A DNA stretch of 64,000 bases from an uncultured Poribacteria bacterium (GTDB lineage Bacteria > Poribacteria > WGA-4E > WGA-3G), in NCBI GenBank assembly GCA_951828385.1, contig OX639973.1, positions 496,001 to 560,000 of the forward strand, given 5' to 3'. A model generated the notes under the pieces. The model was given only the letters and a program-made list of their open reading frames with translations, was not told the DNA's origin and did no database searches. Positions 1 through 7,454 of this stretch are shown here, piece after piece. The stretch's first letter is position 1; every line of letters starts with the position of its first letter. Both the position numbers and the translations under genes were made by a program.

Positions 1-59
1 TTGTCTAAAAATACCAAAATGCGTCAAAACAAGTGCGGAGTGTGGGGTACATTAAAACA

Positions 60-205
60 TAAACGATTTTTTATTAAAAACGGCTCAGAAACAAGATACT
101 GTCTGCTTTTTTTTTGTAATTTATACCGCGCTTGTTTTTGATCGACAAATCGCGTGTATTTTGTAAGTATACCCTAAATGGGAAAAAATGTCAAGTTTTT
201 TATCA
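60..205 (-). repeat. Left copy of the CRISPR leader-like sequence
   Basis: This flank resembles 1500-1655 on the other side of the array, in the same orientation. Shared blocks include CGGCTCAGAA, a poly-T run before it, and the promoter block with AGTATA then about 17 nt then GTCAA. It contains no gene. On the minus strand it would drive transcription leftwards, out of the window. The similarity is visible by eye but gapped, so exact borders are approximate. Confidence 0.6.
166..194 (-). promoter_or_regulatory. Sigma-70 promoter in the left leader copy
   Basis: Read on the minus strand there is TTGACA (194-189), a 17-nt spacer and TATACT (171-166). It points away from the array in this window, towards base 1, so its target lies outside. 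The same arrangement occurs in the right leader copy. Confidence 0.6.
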
Positions 206-292
206 TATAATCATATACGCAACTTTGGACAACGCTAAAAATTTAGGTAAAAGTGGTGACCTCGGTCCGGTCGTAATGACGACTAAAGATAA

Positions 293-1374
293 TTTTCAAT
301 TCCCTTCAAACGGGAAAGTGGATCCAAAGCCTGGGTACCACGCCTCTCGGAGACAAGCACTCACCCACTGTTTCAATTCCCTTCAAACGGGAAAGTGGAT
401 CCAAAGAAACCTGAAGCAGTTACCACAGATGAAGAAGGCAAGTTTCAATTCCCTTCAAACGGGAAAGTGGATCCAAAGCTTATAGCTTGAATTTTATATG
501 TTAATGCTAATTTATGTTTCAATTCCCTTCAAACGGGAAAGTGGATCCAAAGAGAAGGGAACACTGAAGGTGGCGTTTACGCTGCCAAGAGTTTCAATTC
601 CCTTCAAACGGGAAAGGGTATCCAAAGTTGGCCGGCGGCATTTTAATTGGTGTTGGGATTGCTGTGTTGTTTCAATTCCCTTCAAACGGGAAAGGGTATC
701 CAAAGGAAAAATTCCAACGGGGACCAAGGTGCCCTGTTTGCTTTAATGTTTCAATTCCCTTCAAACGGGAAAGTGGATCCAAAGCACGTGTGTCCGTAAT
801 TAACAACCTCGGCATCGTGGGTTTCAATTCCCTTCAAACGGGAAAGTGGATCCAAAGGGGGCAAGAAGTCCGACTATGGACGGATAACAAAGGTTTCAAT
901 TCCCTTCAAACGGGAAAGTGGATCCAAAGTTAGTTAGCGGAACTGGTAAGAGAAGAAAGATTAAGTTTCAATTCCCTTCAAACGGGAAAGTGGATCCAAA
1001 GATTGGTAACTGCGTACGCAGACGGCTCTTCTCCGAGTTTCAATTCCCTTCAAACGGGAAAGTGGATCCAAAGAGTGGTCGATGTGGGAAAGGCGCCGAT
1101 ATGGATATTTTGTTTCAATTCCCTTCAAACGGGAAAGTGGATCCAAAGCTAAACAGGATGCCCTCGCAGCAGCTCAAGCAATTATCGGTTTCAATTCCCT
1201 TCAAACGGGAAAGTGGATCCAAAGCATGTAGTTAAAAACTCTCCAGCAGCGTCAGGAAAACGGTTTCAATTCCCTTCAAACGGGAAAGTGGATCCAAAGT
1301 TATGGATACCAATTCGTGCGGTTGGCGTAGTAGAATTGTTTCAATTCCCTTCAAACGGGAAAGTGGATCCAAAG
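293..1374 (-). CRISPR. CRISPR array, 15 repeats and 14 spacers
   Basis: A 37-nt repeat starting GTTTCAATTCCCTTCAAACG and ending GTGGATCCAAAG begins at 293, 370, 442, 516, 591, 669, 748, 821, 893, 965, 1037, 1112, 1188, 1263 and 1338. Spacers are 35-42 nt and all different. The reverse complement ends in ATTGAAAC, the usual 8-nt crRNA handle of type I and III systems, and holds a TTCCC/GGGAA hairpin. The leftmost repeat has lost its outer base (G to T at 293), as expected for the leader-distal end. Both facts, plus the promoter at 1615-1643, indicate transcription on the minus strand. The repeats at 591 and 669 share a variant (GGGTATCC for GTGGATCC). No cas gene is visible. Confidence 0.98.
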
Positions 1375-1643
1375 AGCCCCTGTTTTAAGCCCAGTGGGGC
1401 CGTGGCTCCGTACGTCCAAAACCAAACGCAAACTGCACGAGGTAATTTTTGAGCGAAATTTTAGCCCTAAAATCCCGCAAACCCACGTGTGCATTGACCC
1501 AAACGCGATTTTTTTGTAAAATCGGCTCAGAAGTCAGGTGACGACTGGGTTCTTGGGCAATTTTTACTGTGTCCGTACGCAATTGGTGGATCGCGTTTGT
1601 GGTTGTTATTATAAAGTATACGCTAAATCTGGAAAAAAGTCAA
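1375..1643 (-). promoter_or_regulatory. CRISPR leader with sigma-70 promoter
   Basis: On the minus strand TTGACT (1643-1638), a 17-nt spacer and TATACT (1620-1615) point into the array, with about 240 nt of AT-rich leader before the first repeat at 1374. No gene is seen between the array and phyH. The region 1728-1850 holds a dispersed intergenic repeat and 1868-1915 a cluster of TAACTGATAACT-like heptamers. Confidence 0.7.
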
Positions 1644-1727
1644 TTTTTTTTCGCAGTCAACATAAACTCAATGAAGATTATAGTAGATTCCGAAAATATT
1701 TGCACACTTTTGTTCCAACCGGCAAGG

Positions 1728-1850
1728 GGACCTTGAAGAAACACCCAAGCAAATAAACCTTACAGGACTGAAGAGGAGTCTGAAGGAAACCTCAAGGGTT
1801 CCGCGGAGTATCCGGTTCGGTTGGGAATGCAGATCGCAAATGTAAAGCAT
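1728..1850. repeat. Dispersed intergenic repeat, copy A
   Basis: It contains GAAGAAACACCCAAGCAAAT, then TTACAGGACTGAAGAG and TCCGGTTCGGTTGGGAATGC. The same words recur near 52400-52720, 48870-48990 and other gene-free gaps in the window. Confidence 0.65.
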
Positions 1851-1942
1851 TCTCACTGCAAGGCACTCTTAACCGATAACTGAAAGCGCAGCGTACCGAT
1901 AACCGATAACTACTAATGAATGGGTCTGTGTAGCTATTTTCC

Positions 1943-1971
1943 TTGACACGAATTGATTTCTGATTTAATTT
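1943..1971 (+). promoter_or_regulatory. Promoter of the PhyH gene
   Basis: TTGACA at 1943-1948, a 17-nt spacer and TAATTT at 1966-1971 lie about 70 nt upstream of the start codon at 2040. Confidence 0.55.
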
Positions 1972-2039
1972 AGTGTGTAATAAAATCGGAGGTAAAACTT
2001 CACCAACAAATATGTGCGGATGCGCGAGGTGATGTAGAG

Positions 2040-2852
2040 ATGGGAATTCTAACGACGGATCAGCGTAAACAGTGGAAGACTGAGGGGTACATCGTTTTGA
2101 AAGGGGTGCTCTCTCCTAATGAGGTGGAAGCGTTGACGGCAACGGTGGATGCAATGGATGCTGAGTTTCGGAAAGGTGAGAATGTTACTGCGGATTCTGT
2201 GTTTGATAAACGGAATGTGATGGAGGATAATGACATTTTCGTTGATCTGATGGATCATCCGGTGACGTTTCCGATCGTGCGTGAGTTGATAGGGGATTTT
2301 ATCCAATTGAGTATGTCTGAGGTGATTGTCCGTCCGCCGAATCCGAAAGATCAAGGCTATCTGCATACCGACGGTGGGCAGGCGATGCGGACGATTCGGG
2401 TTAGCAGATCGAGTTCGCCCCTACAAGTGAAAATCCACTATTTTTTGACGGATCTTGAGCGTCCAGATAGCGGAAACTTCACGATTGTGCCGGGGAGCCA
2501 TAATCGTACTTTTCCAGAGACGGGTGTTAAGGACGGGCCTTATATCCCTGAAGCGGTGCAGTTGTGTGTGAAAGCGGGGGATGCTGCGGTTTTTCCGCAT
2601 GCACTCTGGCACGGGGTTGTTGCGAACCGTTCGGAACAGCCTCGGAAGACTTTAATCTATTGCTATAGCCATCAATGCTTTCGACCTTTTGATTATGAGA
2701 AGGCATCGCCTGAACTTATGGAACGATGCACGCCGCGGCAACGGAGGTTAATTGGGGATATCGGGGATTGGAAACCGGGGTCGTATTTTTATTCTCCGGG
2801 GGATCAGGAGAAGTTAATCAATGGGGAAGATGAAGATCACAGTGGATTGTAA
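2040..2852 (+). CDS. Phytanoyl-CoA dioxygenase (PhyH) family oxygenase
   Basis: A 270-residue Fe(II)/2-oxoglutarate-dependent dioxygenase of the PhyH family, probably cytoplasmic. The iron-binding triad is visible as H109-x-D111 in LHTDGG and the distal histidine H191 in LWHGVVAN; R202 in PRKTLIY is the expected 2-oxoglutarate anchor. The length is normal for the family. The start is fixed by GAGGTGAT six bases upstream of ATG 2040. PhyH-like enzymes hydroxylate many small substrates, so the family alone does not give the substrate. The gene converges on the Rieske/amidohydrolase cluster (stop-to-stop gap about 90 nt), which could mean shared catabolic work, but that is inference. Confidence 0.9.
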   Translation: MGILTTDQRKQWKTEGYIVLKGVLSPNEVEALTATVDAMDAEFRKGENVTADSVFDKRNVMEDNDIFVDLMDHPVTFPIVRELIGDFIQLSMSEVIVRPPNPKDQGYLHTDGGQAMRTIRVSRSSSPLQVKIHYFLTDLERPDSGNFTIVPGSHNRTFPETGVKDGPYIPEAVQLCVKAGDAAVFPHALWHGVVANRSEQPRKTLIYCYSHQCFRPFDYEKASPELMERCTPRQRRLIGDIGDWKPGSYFYSPGDQEKLINGEDEDHSGL

Positions 2853-2869
2853 AATATGTGGGCACTCTT

Positions 2870-2909
2870 TAGCAAGACGGGCAATGAATTAGCAAGACGG
2901 GCAATGAAT
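2870..2909. repeat. Tandem 20-bp duplication
   Basis: TAGCAAGACGGGCAATGAAT occurs twice back to back (2870-2889 and 2890-2909) between the convergent phyH and Rieske genes. A related piece, GGGCAATTCATTGCCCG, occurs near 34428. Confidence 0.9.
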
Positions 2910-2942
2910 GGTTTCCCTACTACGAACAAGAGGTTGCTATAG

Positions 2943-3380
2943 TTAGTCGATTTCGATGACGATGTACTTTTGTTCGATGGTGACGGGGAAGGTGTCGGCG
3001 ATATAGGGGCCTTTTTCGCGTTCGGCGTTGGATGCGTCGATGTCCTCGCCGCTTTCGACTTGGACTTCGTATTTCCTGACGCGGCGTTGGTCAGGATTCC
3101 ACCAAGATTGTCCGGTTTTGATGTCGAATTCCCAACTGTGCCACGGGCATCGGAGAATCTCACCTTTGCGGGTGTAGTGATAGGTGCCTGGGGTCGGTGA
3201 TTCTAAAAATCCGGTGACGATGCCTTTGCACAGCGGTCCGCCTTGGTGGGGACAACTGTTACGGATCGCGAAGAATTCGCCGTCAATATTAAAGATACCG
3301 ATGGAACGTCCGCCGATTTGGACGATCTTGCGTTCACCGGGGGGGATTTCGTCTGGTGTTGCTACTACGTATTTAGGCAT
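2943..3380 (-). CDS. Rieske [2Fe-2S] ferredoxin-type protein
   Basis: A 145-residue soluble Rieske protein. The cluster ligands are C43-x-H45 (CPHQGGPLC) and C78-x2-H81 (CPWHSWEFD), the canonical two boxes with a 35-residue insert between them. There is no catalytic dioxygenase domain, so it is more likely an electron carrier than an oxygenase alpha subunit. It starts four bases after the stop of the upstream amidohydrolase and has no clear ribosome binding site, which suggests coupled translation in one minus-strand operon with the two amidohydrolase genes. Confidence 0.9.
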   Translation of the reverse strand: MPKYVVATPDEIPPGERKIVQIGGRSIGIFNIDGEFFAIRNSCPHQGGPLCKGIVTGFLESPTPGTYHYTRKGEILRCPWHSWEFDIKTGQSWWNPDQRRVRKYEVQVESGEDIDASNAEREKGPYIADTFPVTIEQKYIVIEID

Positions 3381-3384
3381 TTGG

Positions 3385-4476
3385 TTATTGGTTATTGGTT
3401 ATCAGTTTGTCAAAGGCGTAAAGGTTGCGGGCGTTGTCTGAGAAGATTTTTTTACGCAGTTCGGGTGCGAGGAAATTGGGTAGCGCGCGGTCAGGAGAAT
3501 CGAAATCCCAATGCGGGTAATCCGTGGCGAACATGAGTTTGTCGTTCATGTCCATCTGCTCCAGCAGCTGCTCGAAATATTCTCGCTTCGGGGGTTCTTC
3601 CATGGGTTGCGTGCTGAGATAGAAATGGTCGCGGATGTATTCCGAAGGCTTGCGCTTGAGATCCGGAATTTCGATGCGGAGTTTTTCCCATGTTGCGTCC
3701 AGTCGCCATATCAGTGGTGGGAGCCACGCGAATCCGCCTTCAATTAGCACAACTTTGAGTGTCGGAAAATGGTCAAATACGCCTTCACAGACGTAACTAA
3801 TGACTTGCGTGTGGAAAGCTTGGGGCATACCGCCGTGGTCCTCTATGTAATAGGAGGGCCAGCCGGCACCTGTGATGGGGCCCTGATTGCCGCCGAAGTG
3901 GATACCGATAGGTAGATCGTATTCAGCGGCTGCCTCGTAGATTTTCCAATATTTTCGGTTGCCAAGCGGCTCTCGTGTCCGCGCGAGGAGCAAGATTTGC
4001 ACAAATGCTGGATTTGGGCCGCACCGATGCACTTCTGCGGCGGCGAGATCTCCGTTCTCATAAGGCAGGACGATAGAGGCGCGTAGACGGGGTTCGGGTT
4101 CAACCCAGTCGGCAACCTGCCAATCGTTGACTGCGCTTGCGAGTGCGTCACTATACGCAAGGTTCAACTGTTCACCGACAGGGATTAGCGGATTCAACAC
4201 ACCGTACTCAATATCCCATGCATTCAGTAGCTGCTCCTGCATGAACCCCAAATCTGCACCCGGTGAGAGGCCTGAGGGTGGCCATGCGTCGTGGCGTGCG
4301 GCATTTAGGAGTGCGCGCGGATAGTATCCGCCGATTTGACCGCGGAGGCCGAATGTTTTGTGGTGATCCTGCCACCGTTGGGATAGATAGGGAGACAATC
4401 CGCCGGGTGGCACAGAGTTGTGGATATCGCAATCAATAACTGGATATTTCAAACGTTTGGTTGTTGTGTTTTCCAT
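3385..4476 (-). CDS. Amidohydrolase family 2 metalloenzyme (copy B)
   Basis: A 363-residue TIM-barrel amidohydrolase-2 (ACMSD-like superfamily) protein. Metal-site landmarks are VIDCDIHN near the N-terminus, IGIHFGG in the middle and ATDYPHWDFD near the C-terminus. Family members are hydrolases or metal-dependent decarboxylases of ring acids; the substrate cannot be read here. GGAG nine bases upstream favours the ATG at 4476 over the one at 4491. It is a paralogue of the gene at 4577-5650. The last codons (encoding about KLITNNQ) are written in the TAACCAATAACCAA heptamer repeat that is otherwise intergenic, so repeat DNA has replaced or extended the natural 3' end. Confidence 0.88.
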   Translation of the reverse strand: MENTTTKRLKYPVIDCDIHNSVPPGGLSPYLSQRWQDHHKTFGLRGQIGGYYPRALLNAARHDAWPPSGLSPGADLGFMQEQLLNAWDIEYGVLNPLIPVGEQLNLAYSDALASAVNDWQVADWVEPEPRLRASIVLPYENGDLAAAEVHRCGPNPAFVQILLLARTREPLGNRKYWKIYEAAAEYDLPIGIHFGGNQGPITGAGWPSYYIEDHGGMPQAFHTQVISYVCEGVFDHFPTLKVVLIEGGFAWLPPLIWRLDATWEKLRIEIPDLKRKPSEYIRDHFYLSTQPMEEPPKREYFEQLLEQMDMNDKLMFATDYPHWDFDSPDRALPNFLAPELRKKIFSDNARNLYAFDKLITNNQ

Positions 4477-4516
4477 CGCGTTTATCTCCATGGAATAGTT
4501 TTCAGTTATTGGTTAT

Positions 4517-4555
4517 CAGTTTGTAGGGGCTGGGTTACCCAGCCCTTACAAACTG
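4517..4555. repeat. 39-nt near-perfect palindrome
   Basis: Two 19-nt arms starting CAGTTTGTAGGGG around a single T match at 18 of 19 positions. It sits between the two amidohydrolase genes, downstream of the stop at 4577. There is no T-run after it, so it looks more like a REP-type element than a classical terminator. Confidence 0.8.
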
Positions 4556-4576
4556 GCCGGATGAAGGTATCCGTTG

Positions 4577-5650
4577 TTAAAACAATTGATAGAAGTTACT
4601 TGCGTTCTCGTGCAAAATCTTGCGGGCGAGTGAACCGGGCAATTCTGAGGGCAGTGCCTCGTTGGGTGTATTGAACTGCCAATGTGGGTAATCCGTTGAA
4701 AACATTAGCATCTCATCGGATTCCAATTGACCGATGATCTGAAGCAGCTGCTCTGGTGTCGGCGGTGCGTCAACAGGTTGCAAGGTAAACCGGATATGCT
4801 TTCGCATGTATTCCGACGGCGGTCGTTTGACCCAAGGTGTATTGTTTCGGAGACCGCGCCACTCTTTATCAATCCGCCACATCATTGCGGGGAGCCATGT
4901 AAAACCGCTCTCAATGAGGACAACCCGGAGTTCAGGAAACTGGTCGAAAATCCCTTCAGCAACGAGGCTAATGACCTGCGCTTGGAAGACCTGCGTCATT
5001 CCAGCGTATTCCTCTAAAAATGTTGATGGCCATCCTGTTGGTGAAGGTTGCGTCCCCGGTGCGCCGCCGTACTGGATACCGATAGCGAGCTTATGCCGTA
5101 CCGCTGCCTCATAAATCGGATGGTAGAGTCGGTTGCCGTAAGGTGTCCGAGAACGGACAGGTAGTATGACCTGAACAAAGCCTGGATGCGCGCCGACGCG
5201 TTCGATTTCCTTTGCGGCGAGTTCTGGAATCTGACTTGGAATGACAAGCGACGCGCGGAGCCGAGGCTCTGGATCAAGCCAGTGTTCTATCTGCCAATCG
5301 TTTATTGCGTGTGCGATCGCCGCGGCGAGGTCGGGGTTATGAACGCTTTGCACCCGGTAGGCACAGTTAAGAATACCGTATTCAAGATTCCAACCGTCAA
5401 GTAACTGCTGACGGATATGTGAGAGATCGATGTCCCAAGGGGAAGGTGCATCCGGATGCGTCGTGAGTGGTGCGCTGCGTGGATAATCGTTTGCATCGGC
5501 GCCCCTAAAGCCGGAGTTCTGACAATAGTCGCACCAGAAATCAGACATGTATGGGTAGAGTGTCTGCAAGGTTGGGACTTCGTTATGGATGTCGCAGTCA
5601 ATTGCTTTCACGCCCGCTTCCACGAAATTCGGGGTTTCCCACCTTTCCAT
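4577..5650 (-). CDS. Amidohydrolase family 2 metalloenzyme (copy A)
   Basis: A 357-residue paralogue of the neighbouring amidohydrolase: AIDCDIHN at the N-terminus and STDYPHWQFN near the C-terminus are conserved, but the central histidine motif IGIHFGG of copy B reads IGIQYGG here. Loss of this metal-ligand position may alter metal binding or specificity. The open frame runs on through the upstream tRNA genes to 5809, but AAGGAG six bases before the ATG at 5650 sets the start. First protein gene after the tRNA pair; probably an operon with copy B and the Rieske gene. Confidence 0.88.
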   Translation of the reverse strand: MERWETPNFVEAGVKAIDCDIHNEVPTLQTLYPYMSDFWCDYCQNSGFRGADANDYPRSAPLTTHPDAPSPWDIDLSHIRQQLLDGWNLEYGILNCAYRVQSVHNPDLAAAIAHAINDWQIEHWLDPEPRLRASLVIPSQIPELAAKEIERVGAHPGFVQVILPVRSRTPYGNRLYHPIYEAAVRHKLAIGIQYGGAPGTQPSPTGWPSTFLEEYAGMTQVFQAQVISLVAEGIFDQFPELRVVLIESGFTWLPAMMWRIDKEWRGLRNNTPWVKRPPSEYMRKHIRFTLQPVDAPPTPEQLLQIIGQLESDEMLMFSTDYPHWQFNTPNEALPSELPGSLARKILHENASNFYQLF

Positions 5651-5694
5651 GTCCATCTCCTTGGTTTGACAAACAATGGGAGTTCGGCAAACGA

Positions 5695-5767
5695 TGGGGC
5701 GTACTGGATTTGAACCAGTGACTTCTACCGTGTGAAGGTAGCGCTCGTACCCCTGAGCTAACGCCCC
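5695..5767 (-). tRNA. tRNA-Val (CAC)
   Basis: A 73-nt cloverleaf with acceptor GGGGCGT/ACGCCCC, D-arm TAGCTCAGG, anticodon stem CTACC/GGTAG with loop TTCACAC (anticodon CAC) and T-arm GGTTCAAATCC. CCA is not encoded. It lies 11 nt after the CAU tRNA and is probably co-transcribed with it. Confidence 0.93.
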
Positions 5768-5778
5768 ACGTATGGATA

Positions 5779-5851
5779 TGGGCCCACTAGGACTCGAACC
5801 TAGGACCAACCGGTTATGAGCCGGTGGCTCTGACCACTGAGCTATGGGCCC
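5779..5851 (-). tRNA. tRNA with CAU anticodon (tRNA-Ile2 or tRNA-Met)
   Basis: A 73-nt cloverleaf, acceptor GGGCCCA/TGGGCCC, anticodon stem ACCGG/CCGGT with loop CTCATAA, T-arm GGTTCGAGTCC. The body (CGGCTCATAACCGG and GGTCCTAGGTTCGAGTCC) resembles bacterial tRNA-Ile2, whose C34 is changed to lysidine by TilS, more than elongator tRNA-Met, but sequence reading alone does not settle this. CCA is not encoded. Confidence 0.9.
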
Positions 5852-5871
5852 TTGGTTTTTTCACTATAAGA

Positions 5872-5900
5872 ATTATACTATATTCTGGATTTAAAATCAA
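5872..5900 (-). promoter_or_regulatory. Promoter of the tRNA pair
   Basis: On the minus strand TTGATT (5900-5895), a 17-nt spacer and TATAAT (5877-5872) stand about 20 nt before the first tRNA base at 5851. It may also drive the amidohydrolase-Rieske genes. Confidence 0.7.
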
Positions 5901-5915
5901 ATTTTTTATGATAGG

Positions 5916-7454
5916 TTAGTGGACGAAATCTCGTAATTTTCGGCTTCTTCTTGGGTGTCGCAATTTACGGAGTGCTTTCGCTTCAATTTGCCGGATGCGT
6001 TCGCGGGTTACGTTGAAAATAGTCCCGACCTCTTCAAGGGTTCTGGGGTAACCGTCATCAATCCCGAAACGGAGAGAGATGACCTTCCTTTCACGCTCGT
6101 TCAACTCGGAGAGGACATCTTGTATCTGCTCTTTAAGGATATTCAATTCTGCCTCTTGGACGGGTGACGGAGAATCAACATCCATAATAAAAGCACCGAG
6201 CGGGTTATCGTCTTCTTCACCGATTGGGGTATCTAAAGAGGCGGTTTCTGGTGCGACAGCGAGTGCTTCGTTGACTTTGCTCGTTGAAATATTGAGATCT
6301 GCAGCAATCTGCTCAGCTGTCGGTTCATTTCCCAATTCCTGCAAGAGTGAGCGTTGTACGCGCCGAATCTTGTTAATTCGTTCGTGCATGTGTACAGGGA
6401 TACGGATCGTTCGTCCTTGGTCAGCAATCGCGCGTGTGATCCCTTGTCGAATCCACCATGTTGCGTAGGTACTAAACTTATATCCACGCTGGTAATCAAA
6501 CTTGTCAACGGCTCGCATTAATCCGATGTTCCCTTCCTGAATGAGATCAAGGAACTCAAGTCCAGCCGCACGGTGCCTGTGCCTCTTAGCAATACTCACA
6601 ACGAGTCGAAGATTCGCTGCAACGATAGCTATCTTTGCATCCTGTGCTTCGGATTCGCCTTTGTCAATTTGCTGGATAAGTGCCCTGAGTTGCGGACGCG
6701 GGATACCGATTTCGTTTATATGCTGCCGGATATTGCGCTGTAAACGGACAATGGTTACATAGGCACTTCTCATTGAATCCGTTTCAAACTTCGGTTCAGT
6801 GTCGTTGCCTCCGTTGATCCATTCATCAGGAATATCATACTTCTGCTGGAGCTGTTGGATTTCGCTCTCCCAGGCGCTAACCTGATACTCTACCTGTTTA
6901 ACGAGGTCAGAGATCTTACTAATCTCTTCACGGTCAATCTTGAGTTCCTCAAGGGTCTTAATGAGGTTAGTGCGGTTTTTCGATTTCTTGGTAGGTCGCT
7001 TACCATTTGTAGAAGCCGCAGCAGGCTTAGCGGTGAGGCGTTCCATTTCAAGGGCCTCGAGTACGCTCAAAGCCTTCTTGACCTGTTCACGCAGCTTTGT
7101 TTCTTTATGCTGCGTTGAATTACTGGAAACGTGCATATCAATAATATCAGAAGCCCGTTTTTTAGCGGTAACGATCTTATAGAGCAGCTTCCGAATTTCG
7201 GTAATTGCGAGTGCTGTGCTGAAGGTAGCTTCATGGGCGGTTCGATGGCCTGCTTCAATGCGTTTCGCGAGTTCGACCTCTTGCGCTTTATCAAGCAGCT
7301 GAAATTTCCCCATCTCGCGCATATAGACCTTCACCGAGTCATCGGTATAGCCGCTGCTGGCTGCGGCGATTTCAGCTAAGTCATCCTCATATCCGAGTTC
7401 ATCCGTTGCGTCAACATCAAGATAATCAAGCGTAGGATGGTCTTTAAAATCCAT
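5916..7454 (-). CDS. rpoD: RNA polymerase primary sigma factor RpoD
   Basis: A housekeeping sigma-70 factor of about 512 residues. Visible regions: 1.2 ([19 protein letters not shown]), 2 ([54 protein letters not shown]), 3, and 4 with the -35-binding helix-turn-helix ([19 protein letters not shown]) at the C-terminus. A lysine-rich non-conserved insert lies between 1.2 and 2.1; region 1.1 is short or absent. AAGGAG six bases before the ATG at 7454 is preferred over the ATG at 7472. The start lies inside the end of dnaG (stop 7444), so the genes overlap. The promoters in this window fit its expected specificity. Confidence 0.97.
   Translation of the reverse strand: MDFKDHPTLDYLDVDATDELGYEDDLAEIAAASSGYTDDSVKVYMREMGKFQLLDKAQEVELAKRIEAGHRTAHEATFSTALAITEIRKLLYKIVTAKKRASDIIDMHVSSNSTQHKETKLREQVKKALSVLEALEMERLTAKPAAASTNGKRPTKKSKNRTNLIKTLEELKIDREEISKISDLVKQVEYQVSAWESEIQQLQQKYDIPDEWINGGNDTEPKFETDSMRSAYVTIVRLQRNIRQHINEIGIPRPQLRALIQQIDKGESEAQDAKIAIVAANLRLVVSIAKRHRHRAAGLEFLDLIQEGNIGLMRAVDKFDYQRGYKFSTYATWWIRQGITRAIADQGRTIRIPVHMHERINKIRRVQRSLLQELGNEPTAEQIAADLNISTSKVNEALAVAPETASLDTPIGEEDDNPLGAFIMDVDSPSPVQEAELNILKEQIQDVLSELNERERKVISLRFGIDDGYPRTLEEVGTIFNVTRERIRQIEAKALRKLRHPRRSRKLRDFVH

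Noticed and set aside
132-1452. Several open frames of 60-117 codons in both strands across 132-1452
   Set aside because: They are read-throughs of the CRISPR repeat (repeated FPSNGK or LSRLKGIET words) and not genes.
5650-5809. N-terminal extension of the first amidohydrolase to 5809
   Set aside because: It runs through two tRNA genes, and a ribosome binding site is placed for ATG 5650.
6079-6468. Long open frame opposite rpoD, and similar antisense frames in mutS2, dnaG and the restriction gene
   Set aside because: They are shadows of the real genes, with no ribosome binding site or recognisable domain.
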